DNA from: Andrena cerasifolii
Lineage: Eukaryota; Arthropoda; Insecta; Hymenoptera; Andrenidae
Direction of reading: 5' to 3'
Assembly (NCBI RefSeq): GCF_050908995.1
Contig: NC_135120.1
Coordinates: 19,543,433 to 19,607,432, forward strand
Length of the DNA: 64,000 nt
Shown: piece by piece, positions 1-11,427 of the stretch
How the letters are laid out: each line of letters begins with the position of its first letter
How positions within the stretch are numbered: position 1 is the first letter of the stretch
Program-made: the position numbers and the translations under genes
The notes under the pieces: generated by a model
Told to the model about the DNA's origin: nothing
Databases searched by the model: none
Seen by the model: the letters and a program-made list of their open reading frames with translations, nothing else

Positions 1-1060
1 TACCTCTGCACTTAATCTATGAAAAATTCTTCAGCTTCGATTGAAAAAGTTCCGGGTGTTCTTTGACCCAAGCTGAGGCTCCCGAGTATAACACTGAATA
101 GTAATAGAGAAAACTTCAGTTATCGATAATACGAATTCTGCCGTGTTAATTCAAATTGGTATCTGGTCAAAAGGTGATTCTGAGAAAAATGGTTTTTAGT
201 ATTTTGTGTTATGCTATCGGTATTTTATATAAATCGGATTGGGTTAAATATTAATTCTAGATAAAAGGGTATCTAAATAAAATTTTTAACAAAACTGACT
301 GTAAAATTAACAGTAATTTTATTAATAATATTTGCAGTTACTGCTGTTTCATTTAACAACCATGCACCGATTCCACATACGACGGAAGTATAAACTGTTA
401 TATCTGCAGTTTCAATGCAGATGCAGCTTTGTTATTTAATATACATATAGTTAAATTATCTTTGTGCTACCTGACTTGATTTAAGCGAGAGTTGCAGATA
501 CACCTTATTGAATTAACACGGCAGAATTGCTTTAACAAACAGAGCACCTAAACTAAATATAGTAGGACAGTTACTAAGGGTCCAAAAGGACCCAACTCCT
601 CTGCAATCTCTTCGACCCGTTCGCCGTTCGAGAGTTAAGCACGTCTCCCTAATGGAACAAATACAGTATCAGTGACTCGACAGAAGTTTGACAAGTCTAA
701 CTAGGATGTTAGGGAAAGCAGGAGGAATAAGTAGCAGCCCAAGTCTTCGAGCCCTTAAATACCTGTCTAACTAGTTAGTTCTAGTCATTATTTACCTCGC
801 TGCGCATCCCCGTGGCTCTTGTAAATTGATTGCTCAAGCTAAATCGATTCCCTTCAACCCCTGCAATCTCACAGCCACCCCGTGTGCAGTTCTGCCACGC
901 GATGTGCACTTAAAGCTCCACGCACATATATCAATTCAACCAGGCTTCAGTGATACCACTCTCAGTGGGAAACAAATAAAAAAAATATCGTTTCCCTGTT
1001 TCGGAAGGCAGCAGTTCACACTTGTTACTCAGTTAAGCCGGGAATCCACCTGAAAGCTAA

Positions 1061-1829
1061 CAAGGGACGTTCGGCAACCCGGAAATTCAGAAAATTATAA
1101 AACTCTGTGTGCAAGTAGATTAGTCCATCCGTAACGCAACCCTATTTTTTGTTGGTGCCATAACGCAATTTTGGGGGGTGCCCAAAAATGTGTGTAACTC
1201 ACCCTTTGAAAAATATGCAGAATTTTCTTTTTCGTAGAATATCTCCAGAACGGTGAGAGATATCAATAGGAAGTTTAAACAAAAGGGACACCGTTTTCTT
1301 ATGTCTACAAAATCGCGTAAAAATATTTTTCGAAAAATTTATACTTTTCAAGTTACCCCCACCAACAACTCTTAAAATTAGGTTTTTGTATTTTGTAAAT
1401 ATATACTGAAATATCTCTGGATAATCTCTTTTCATACATATAACTAATTTATGTGTCATTTTTTTTCAAACAAATAAAACTTCTATTACCGATTTTGAAG
1501 TCCATTTTACCAGTTTCCATTAATTATTATTTATATTAAAGTTAATATTATTTATATAAAAATATGAATTTTTCGAAAATTATTTTTACGCGGTTTTGTA
1601 GATATAAGAAAACTATGTACCTTCTGTTTAAACTTCTTTTCGATATCTCTGACCGTTCCCGAGTATTCTACAAAAAAGAAAATTCTACATTTTTTTCAAA
1701 GGGTGATTTCACCCCGAAAAATTGCATTATGGTACCAACAAAAAATAGGGTTGCGTTTCGGATGGACTACTCTACTTGCACACAGACTTTTATAATTTTC
1801 TGAATTTCGGGGTTGCCGAACATCCCTTG
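1061..1829. mobile_element. Palindromic PIF/Harbinger-like MITE
   Basis: Starts CAAGGGACGTTCGGCAACCC and ends with the inverted copy finishing CCCTTG. Target duplication TAA is at 1058-1060 and 1830-1832. The arms match over several hundred bases. Related by its ends to the element at 61640-62068. Confidence 0.7.
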
Positions 1830-2115
1830 TAAGCTAAACTATGCTCTGCCAAGTTTGAAAAAATTACCTTCAATATATCCTTATTTCCGTTTCCACCAAA
1901 AGCTAAACGAAGCTGCGCTGTGTTTTTTCAGAAGCTATGCCCTGCTACGTTCCCAAAAAATCGCTCACTCGGGAAGCTTATGCTACTTCGAGCCAACTTA
2001 ACTTCCGAAAAAATCATAGCACAGCTTAGCTTTTGGTGGAAACGGTTCCATAAGCTAAGTTTTAGAGGCTAATTTTTTTAAAACTTAGCATAGCTTAGCT
2101 TAGCTTCCAGGTAGA
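1829..2115. repeat. Inverted repeat rich in AAGCTTAG-like words
   Basis: Arms carrying TTTCCACCAAAAGCTAA and its complement TTAGCTTTTGGTGGAAA face each other about a centre near 1960. It directly abuts the preceding element. Confidence 0.5.
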
Positions 2116-4443
2116 TCCCCGGTTTATTGTCACTGAAACAAAGAAACCATTCACAGCGAAGTGCCTGAGAGTATGCACAGGCCTTAATCCCTCTTTGGAT
2201 CGCGCTAGTTCTCTGAAACGAGATAGCTAACGAGAATCAACTGACGAGACCGTTGACATTACGCAACGTTGACTTAAAGAACTTGTGGATTGAAACTCGC
2301 GAAGTAGATCCAAGATGATCGATCCCAACTTGGAAAGTGCACTTGGTCGAAAGGTGCAAACAGAGGCTGCGAACTTTATCCAAGTTTCCTCGTCTTAAAA
2401 ACGAACGAACGACCCAGGCTACCCGCTGCCAACGTCAATATTTGAATTGGCAGTTTCTTCCACGTGAAAACCTTGTTCGTTATGGCTGATTTACATTGTT
2501 CGCTGAACAGCCTCCACTTTTCTCGACGTTTTTGCTAATTGACCTGTCTACTTGTAGTATTAACACCGAGGAATATTTTGTTTACTTGAAATCTGATACG
2601 ACGAGAGCATGTCTGGTGGAAAGGTGCATGGCAGAGGCTTTCGTGGCCTCGCGGATGGATATTGAGGAGTTTAAAATCTCGACGATGACTGTTTGAGGTC
2701 CTTCTGGGTCGTCGAGCTTCTGAAGCACTTTTAAATCTAAGGGATGGGATTTTAGGGATTCTCGCGATCTTGACCTTAATGTCAAAAACGATGTTTCAAG
2801 GTTCTACAGTGCTGTCGATGAAGTTTAAGATTCTGGAGTCTTTGAAGTCGGAGTGGAGGTAGTTGCGCGACCTCGGAAACTGAAACTACAACTGGAAACA
2901 TCCTTCGTCATAAACACATACTCATATCGCTCACTGCTTCTGCTAATTTCACCCTGAATCTCCTGAACATTTCCTCCTATGAAGCTAAACTTTAATTCGA
3001 CACTGAAAATTTAGAAGCTGCACCAGCGAGGACGTAGCTAAATATTTTTGCCCCAAATATTGAAATTTATCAGGTCATCTCGACATGTTTTCATCTCCAC
3101 ACCAGGGAACAGTGTTTTTGTCAGTTCCATTCGAAGCTCGAGTGTGCTCCACTTAAAAAATATTCGTGGTTAGAATCCGCAATGAAAAAGGTACCAAAAA
3201 AAATCGCACAGTCCAAATATTAAATTACTCTCCTTGAAAGTGTCCCTCGTAATCTACAACTGATCCCAAAACAAATGCAAGAAATAACACTATGCATAAT
3301 ACTACATAGGTACTTTAAATTTAATCCAAAACTGTAAATGGAAGAACCGTAGGGGAGCAAGAAATTCGGCCAAGCATATCATGCTTCGATTCGTTCGACG
3401 AGGTTCAAAGTATTCCGAGCTCCAAGGGGATCTTCGCGGCTGTCGAGGGCTTTGCGTCTTCGCGAATTTCTCGAACCTCGGGGACGATCAGAATCTGCGA
3501 AAGCCTTCGGGAAGCTCCGAACAATGCTCGCGACGTCTTAGAACTTGTGGCTAAGTAAGTTCTAGAGAGGTCTCGACTTACGGGCTTCCAGTTCGCGCGA
3601 GCATAAGCAAATGGCTCGACTGTCGTCGATCGCTGCTCGAGCCACCTTCATTCCTGTGCACGCGACCACGTGCGCGAAGCAGAGACGGGCAAAATTTTGA
3701 TCTAAATAAAAATTTCTAACAACGAATAAAAGTTAATAAAGTTAACTTCATTCGACGCATGACGAATAAATTTTCTACCTTAACTTCTATTCGTTATTGG
3801 AAATTTTTACTAAATAAAAATTATTCCCACCTCTGGCGCGAAGCAACGCGCTAAACGTTAAGAATTAAGTTTATAATCGATGTGACTAATAATATATATG
3901 CATAGCGTATGCACTGTAAACGTAGTCGATGTCGAGCAGTTTTTGTGAAGCTACTGTAAATGCGTAATAATTAATAAGCGACACGTGTATGCGTACGGTA
4001 ATGTAATTCGATCCTCAACGAGTCAACGTTTATAGTTGCGAACCGTCGATGTGTATATACACGTGATTTGTAGGGTGACGTGTGTATGTAACATAGAACT
4101 CACGACCCTTATTGATTAATGATAATTGATGTCTTTAATGTACCTATTTTTCCCAGGCACCGATATGTCGTATGTAAATATGAGCACGAGCACGAAGTAA
4201 CGTCTAATTAGGTGTAAGAATGTAACTTATGTCGGATCTCAGTAATGTTAATAATCGTTCTGTTCGGTGCAATTCGTGGTCCTTGTATTTAATTTTGTTA
4301 AGTTTATGAATTAGTTTCTTGAATGTGGTGATTAGAGAAAGATACAAAGTGCTTCGTGGAGATGTCTGATTTAAGGGGAATAGTCAATTATTGGTCAGAC
4401 CAGCTCTTATTTTTGAGGTGCAAGGATCTGATACCTACACTGT

Positions 4444-4650
4444 CAGTGGCGCACTCCAGATTTAATCTTCGAGGGAGCCGAGTTGAAGGGATAACAATCT
4501 TTTTAATGCAAATTCAGTAAAATTCATTAGGTGATGATAAAAATTTATTTAAAGAATAAAACTCAGTTTTCATTTCATTCTTGCAAAGCCCCTTTTTTGG
4601 CAGCTGCCAGAACTCCTTACCCCCTCCACCCCTCTATGGGTGTGCCACTG
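4444..4650. mobile_element. hAT-like MITE (CAGTGGCGCAC ends)
   Basis: Ends CAGTGGCGCAC and GTGTGCCACTG are inverted. The interior GATTTAATCTTCGAGGGAG recurs in opposite orientation at 63823-64000. The flanking 8 bp match only partly. Confidence 0.55.
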
Positions 4651-5419
4651 GATACTGCAACAGTGAAATTCTATAAGAAATATTCGTAGTATCTGTACAC
4701 AGTCAATTTTGTTATTCTCTATTCTCAATTAACTATAAAACTTTACCAATTTCACATGATCCTCTAGCTGCACCGAACAGCGTATTAGGCGACATCGTTG
4801 TACAAAATACGTAAATTTTTATTACCCTTGCTACGGAGAGGTTTGAGCTGGCAGTTAGAATGGAGATTCAAGGACACATTTTACATCGATATTGTTTAAC
4901 GAACCCTTAAAAGCTTTCCGAGTCCCCACACCCCACGATAGAAGATACTGAACGTGTACGTAATACCGGCACCCCTACCCCCATAGTCTCAGAAACTGTA
5001 ATTATAGTTTACTACTGCGAATAAAAAGTCGAACACTGTTAACATTGGAGCACTTCAACATCCCTCCCCCTCTATCTAATTATATGTCGGCATGCCGAGC
5101 AGCAGTGAGGTCTCCAAAGAAGAAGATAGAAAGCATTTCACTGCACATCGAATTCTAGTTTCGAGGTTTGCCAGATGATCTAGTTTCGAGGCTCCGTTTC
5201 CTTTTTTATCTCCTCAACAACGACATTAATTTATTGGGACATCAGGGGCATTATTTACATGGGTTATTGCAGGAACAAGCGACAGGCAACGAAATATGTA
5301 AAATCTTTCGGTTTATTACAGATATAGGCCGAAAGCTGTGATCTCCAGCACTTTTCCCTATTTGTAGCTCATAGCTACGTTAACCGATTTCGATGAAATT
5401 TTCAGCATGTATACAACTC

Positions 5420-6092
5420 ACTAGGCAGTTGAAAAATCGATTTTTGTATTACATTTTCCGAAAGTACTATCTTTTCTCAATAAAATGCCGCTTGGTTTAT
5501 AGTAAAATTTGCAAAATTGTAGATTCGGCAGCTAAAAACGTCAAGCGGCAACATATAGCGTCGCTTTTGCCGAGAAACTTTAAATGCGTTTTTCTCGAAT
5601 ATTTTTTTCCCTTCGTTTTTTCATGATTGCGAGCGAATTGAGGTTCAAATCGACTTGGAAAAAATACAGGATGTGTAGAACATGTGTCATTTCGGCGCAA
5701 ACCTCTGATATGGTCTGTAAAAATTCGAGATAATCATAAAAAAAATTAAAAAGTCACCGGATTTTTTTATAAAAATCACGAATTTTTACAGACCATATCA
5801 GAGGTTTGCGCCGAAATGACACATGTTCTACGCATCCTGTATTTTTTCCAAGCCGATTTCAACCTCAATTCGCTCGCAATCAGGAAAAAATGAAGAGAAA
5901 AAAATATTCGAGAAAAACGCATTTAAAGTATCTCGGCAAAGGCGACGCTATAGGTTGCCGCTTCACGTTTTTAGCTGCCAAATCTACAATTTTGCAAATT
6001 TTACTATAAACCAAGCGGCATTTTATTGAGAAAAGATAGTACTTTCGGAAAATGCAATAAAAAAGTCGATTTTTCGACTGCCTAGTCCCCTT
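5420..6092. repeat. Long palindromic element
   Basis: The left arm (about 5420-5727) is repeated inverted on the right (about 5785-6092); both include AAATGCCGCTTGGTTTATAG or its complement, with a short AT-rich spacer. Mirrored open frames on both strands are products of the palindrome. A diverged relative of one arm lies in 28160-28450. Confidence 0.7.
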
Positions 6093-9017
6093 AAATCTAC
6101 AAACAGGATTTCTTAAATTTTCACTACAGACTCGGATAAAAAAGTTGAAACAGCGATCTTCGCTATTCTTCGCTATTCCAACCAATTTCATTTGTTTTCA
6201 AAACGACGAAATACGTCAACTACGAAACTAATGCTTCTAGCTTCTAAAAAAAAAACTCAAGTCCTTTGGACCAATTTTAAAAAAAGTTCTGCTGTTTCGA
6301 AGGGTGTCCCAATACTTTTATTTGGCACTGCAGATTCGGGACTGTCCTGGATAGACCAGTGATACGTAATATACAAAGCCTAGTATTAACTTTGTTATGC
6401 AGACACGTAAGAAGATGAGTTTTAGACTGCCTTTGGCCCATCACTGTAAATCGTGGAAAGGTCTGTCTCAGAGATTGAGGCTCGATGTTAGCGTATAAAC
6501 GAGGGGGATGAAGAAGGGACTGGTGAGCACCCTATCCGTGGAAGATCGTTCCCCGCTGTCGGTGCGAGGATCAGTCTGACAATACCATTTGTATAAAGCA
6601 CGCTGTCGCTAAGCAAATAGCCTGCAAGGAGACTGCGTGGGATCGAATAAAAGCGAAAAGGTATTTTGTATATTCGGAGGATCCCTATTTGAATGCGTGG
6701 TGGGAAGGGTAGGTGAGCGACCTTTCTGCTGATTACGTCTCGAAACTTTCGTAAAGTACCAACGAGTCTGGCTTTTCGTTCCTTTGAAACTGGGATTCTT
6801 GTACACAGGCTTGTGGGGGAGAAACAAATTTCGCGGAGCACAGAAATAGGTATGGAAACGATTTGTCTTGGGTTTAAAGACTCAATTTCGAATTGGGCAA
6901 GTTGCTTTGGCTTTCTAAGTAGATTACGGTGTAAAAGTGGGGTCTACGATGTTTCTCGTATTTATTGAAAATAACTTTACGCTTCTTTTCTTGAAATGTG
7001 ATCTCAAAACTGATCTCCCGTACCACCCTTCCCTTTTTCAATAGGATCTAGGCACAAAAACAGCTATGAAAGCTGAGCCTGGTCTTCCTACATTTGCATT
7101 ATTATGATTTCCTGTTTCCATTTATGATTTTCTGTTTCTCTTTCTTCTTATGATTTTCTGTTTCCTTTTCTTCGGATGCGAGTGTAATAACAATAGTAAT
7201 AAATGGAAGATATCCACGAATCACAACATTCCCTCGCGCCACGGGGTTTCCAGAGTTCATTAGGATTGATTCGTTGCCCAAGTTTCAAGCGGGAAGGGAC
7301 AATCGAGGGTTGAAGTTGAGCGACCACCGATAACCTCGAGCTTTATGGTCTTATCGAACAGTGAGGAAGTGGAACACAGTTTCCACATTTGCCGAGAAAA
7401 CAGCGCCAGAGGAAGCAATTCTGTCGAGGAATACAGCAAAAGTTCTGCTACACACAGAAGGGGAAACGGAGGCCTAACTCGGAGGAACACAATGTCTTAG
7501 AGATGCGATTAATGCGGAAGAGGCATTCCGAGGGCATCGGATCAACCCCTGTAGCCATTTCTGGAGCTTCTCTGACATTGATATGCATGTAACAATGCGG
7601 AAGAAAGGAAGAAGAATTGTTTCCTTCGGATATCAGCTTGTAAAGAGAGAATGGAGGTCAAACAATCCGCCCAGGTAATTCAGCCAATCCTTGCTCACAG
7701 AAAAAGCAAAAAAATAAGTAACTATGTTCGTAGATAAAAGAAAATCTGTGAAATCACTACGCCGAGTTTTCGTTAAAATAAAGCCAGGAGATTAAAGTTT
7801 CAATCGTTGAATCGAAACAACGGTCTCCCTCGCGTTATCGACTTTCAGAATGCGTGTGACAGGAAGGGAAGCTACTCGTTAGTACAGTAGTTAGACACTG
7901 CAGTTCGACGAGCGGAGCCTTTTAACTCCGCAATAACATGCTGTCGTCAACAATACAAAAAATAAATGGATAGAAAGCTGTCGGAGTGTTTCCATAATAA
8001 CACTGTCTAATAGCCATTTCGATCTGTAACATTCAATAGCCGTTTCTTATAGAATTCTGTACGCTGAAAACAATTCCGCAAACCGTTTGGCGCCATCACC
8101 CTGAGTTTTCGAGAAATTCGATTTGGAAAGAAATGCAATTCATTCATGGAGGGAAAATGTTTGCTGCATCGCGTCGAGCAGTCAGCTTTTCTCCTAGACC
8201 CTTAGTTTTTGAAATATATAGAAAGATATCTGCAAAAATTGGTCTGGGTGCATTTCGGGTGTCCTTTTCCCTTTGATCGTTGTTTAACCCTCTACGTACG
8301 GGGATGTTTTAAACTTGACGTAGAATTTTTTTCAGCGTTAAAATAATCTATTTTATACTTCGAATTTGGAAGCTACTTGCTTGGAATGCTGAGAATGTGT
8401 AAATCATTGATTTATGGTATGGGACGTAGGAGTCCCACCCGGAGTTAAGGGTAATTTTTCTTAACATTCATTGAAAATATATAAAACACAAATATGTACT
8501 TAAATGATTTTTTTTAATATGGGGAATCATGTTTGAGCAGTAAGTAGTAATGAAAACTAATGTTATAATTTTAAATATCTATTCTGTTCTTTTATGGCAA
8601 TCGTAAGAACAGCTGTTGCTTTTATTACAACACAGATATACATTACTAGTAACTTCAGGCGTTAAAATGCCTTTTTTAAAATATTTTTTGCGACCATTTC
8701 TCGCTGAGATGGGCATTTGAAAATGACCGAAATTTTCGGGAAACTATAGCGACCCTTTAACTTTGCCCAGCAGCGTAGAATTAAATCATAAGCGAGAATT
8801 TCGGAAACATCAATTTGAACGAAATCGAGAGAACTTTTCGCGGCACCCCGATGATGCTGATAGAACGGCCTCGTCGAGACGCGAACAAGTAGCCAAGATG
8901 AATAGGAGGGTGTCATATAGCGCGTGAGCTTTTCAATTACGCGGGATCCGGTGATCGAGAATCCTTACACTGGAGTTAATTCAAGTGGGGCGGCCCGAGT
9001 TTTAGAAAACCACTTAC

Positions 9018-11427
9018 CTTCGTCTTCCCCGACCCGGTTGGACCTACTAGCATTAATCCGTGTCGCACGATTGTCGTCTCGTACAGCTGTATAACTTTCT
9101 TCACGTACTCTGCAAATCAAAGGGACGAAATTTAACCGAGAGCCCAGCCTCCAAGCTTCCCTTACACCCCGAAGGAGACTTTATCTCACGAGACCGAAGT
9201 ATTATTCAGGCTGCTCCGCCGTCGCGTCGAGCCAAACGCCTTTGTTATTTTTGTTTTCGGCAAGGCAAGAATCCCGAATGGGAGCTTGAATAATTTAAAG
9301 CAGTGAATCGATGGCTCGTGGCGCGCAGGTTGTCCCTTCGCAAATGGCAATTTCTAAATCAGTATTCCATTATCTAATCACTACGAAGTCATGAGAAACT
9401 ACTGGATCGGTCCCATCGCTGCGCTTAAGGGGTTACCTACTGTCAGGAGGTAGGAAAAGAATCGATTCTTTGGGAATTTATTTTAGAAAGTACATGCATA
9501 TTTTTATGCAATGGTTTTTTTATTCAGATGAGGGACACTTTAACAGGTTATTATATTACGTTTTGGTATAAAAATATTTAGTTATTGCAAAATTACAACT
9601 GATTTCCCGGAAGCTGTTTTTAGACCGGTGACCACGATTTCTTCAAAACCGCGTCACCAATCTTTCTGAAACTTTGTAGGTTTCTTCTAGACATTCAACT
9701 CTAGTCTTTAATCGAAGCACTTGTTTTTCCAATGCATAGTTTTTATTTTATGGATGAAAAATAAGTGTTATTTTCAACGAAAGTCGATCACTTCACTTTA
9801 AACATCTGCCATTTTGTCCCAGATTAATATTTTGAAAAACGGAACGATTAAAGACTAGATAAACTATTGTACTAACTAAATCTTCTTGGTTTTTTTATTT
9901 CAGATAACCCAGTTCCGAGTAATGTTGGTCACCGCAAAACGTGTTTCTAAAAACAGCTTCAGAGAAATCAGTTGTAATTGAGCAATAACTAAATATTTTT
10001 ATACCAAAACATAATATAATAACCTGTTAAAGTGTCCCTCATCCGAATACAAAAACCATTACATAAAAATATGCATGTACTTTCTCAAATAAATTCCCAC
10101 AGAATCGATTCTTTTTCTACCCCCTGACGGTAGGTAACCCCTTAAGGGTTTCGATTAACGAGCTCGAATTATTCAGAGCCTCGGAAAGGCTGTTGTTGAA
10201 CATTAATCGAAGCTTAAGCTCAAGTGTCGTAAGAAAACTCGTGGTTTAATAAACGACAGCAGCTTCGGATGGAACTTGGGGGTATCGAGCGGGAAACTAG
10301 AGCGAGGGCTCGCTACAGCCTCGGCAAATTCATTTCGATGGAAAATATCGTTTTTCGGAGGAAAGAGATGGCGAGCCAGGCTATTCGCGATAGGTGTACA
10401 TATCGCTGTTCGTTAAAGTAATTTCGTCCTCGCGGGTGAAAAACGAATTTGTCGAACAAAAGGGGAGCTCGACTTTCAGGGACGGAAGTCGACCAATAAC
10501 GGAATAAAAGCACCTGCTATCGCGTCAATTTAAACCTTTCGATCGTTGCGCGGTTGTCTCTAATCAATTCGAGACTGCCCGGCTCGATGATGCTGCTCGG
10601 AACAGAAGCTTCGCGAACCAAGCGGCGTGTAATTCGCTTTTAATGCAGGTACATGGATAGGTGTTTTACGGAAACAAGGGTACTTGGGGAGTGTGTAATG
10701 ACACCTATACGTTTCGCGCGCGGAAATAAACGATCCCCCGTTATTTATTCAGCGGAATGCATAAACTACCCCTGCGCAGGATCATCTCCTTTCCCAGCTG
10801 ATTAATTCGACGGCGAAAAGCTTCGAAATACAGATGTGCACGAGTTATTCAGTGGCACCACTGTAATGCTGTAATTAAAACGGATATTCCCAATGCGCCC
10901 GATTCCTCCAGTTGTGTAAATCCTACTTGACGCGATCCTTCAATTAGGTATTCTGGTTCCTGAATCGTCGATGCTGATTCATACGCTGGGAAATAATTTC
11001 ACAAACTTTCACATTGACTTCTGCTTTAAAAAGTCCCTTTGCTAATTAAATTTCGAACCACTTCAGCTTCGATTCTGAATAAATTCTCAATGAATTCAAT
11101 GGAATCGAGTCGATCCAATCTCAATTCAATTACAGTTTATCACTGTAATTGTTCAAAGCGATTAATACTTTGCTAGAGGGATTTAATCTGTTTATTATTA
11201 GAGCCATCGAGTTCACTGAAATCGCAGTTTTACAGCTTCCAAGAACGTAAATGCGTCGGAGCTTGTTTGAATTGTTTTTACGGCACTTCGCTGAGAGATG
11301 CAATAAAAATTCATACCCTCGATATCCTCCAGGCCCATCTTTAGGATCGCTGCACGAATCTCTGCCTCCAAGATCCCGTAGTCCACCTTCTTCTCCTCGA
11401 GACGAGGGAAAAGGTCAGACGCGATGC
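9018..11427 (-). CDS. DNAH1: DNAH1 exons 22-23, entry into AAA2
   Basis: Exon 22 (11317-11427) encodes GIASDLFPRLEEKKVDYGIL and ends G|GTATGA. Exon 23 (9018-9109) encodes YVKKVIQLYETTIVRHGLML followed by VGPTGSGKTK, the AAA2 P-loop, and ends AAG|GTAAGT in phase 0. The next exon should encode the rest of AAA2, but no such sequence is recognisable in 1-9017. A 713-bp palindromic TTAA-flanked element sits in the intron between these two exons. Confidence 0.93.

Larger units (their letters stand above)
1..9017. other. Probable long DNAH1 intron; no gene recognised
   Basis: Neither strand shows a stretch resembling the missing dynein regions (AAA2-AAA6, stalk, C-terminal domain) or any other protein I recognise. 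The open frames are short and several lie inside palindromic elements at 1061-1829, 1829-2115 and 5420-6092. A GC-richer patch at about 3360-3660 has a 56-codon plus frame with no recognisable family. Other contents are an hAT-like element (4444-4650) and AT-rich DNA. Reading this as an intron of at least 9 kb is an inference from the clean phase-0 donor at 9017. Confidence 0.5.

Noticed and set aside
3384..3554. 56-codon plus frame in a GC-richer patch
   Set aside because: No recognised family, and a second frame is equally open there.
5497..6191. Several open frames of 67-103 codons on both strands
   Set aside because: They mirror each other because they lie in the two arms of a palindromic element; no domain is present.
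8284..8460. TTAACCCTCTACGTACGG and GAGTTAAGGG as possible ends of a TTAA-type element
   Set aside because: The inner sequences do not form matching inverted repeats.
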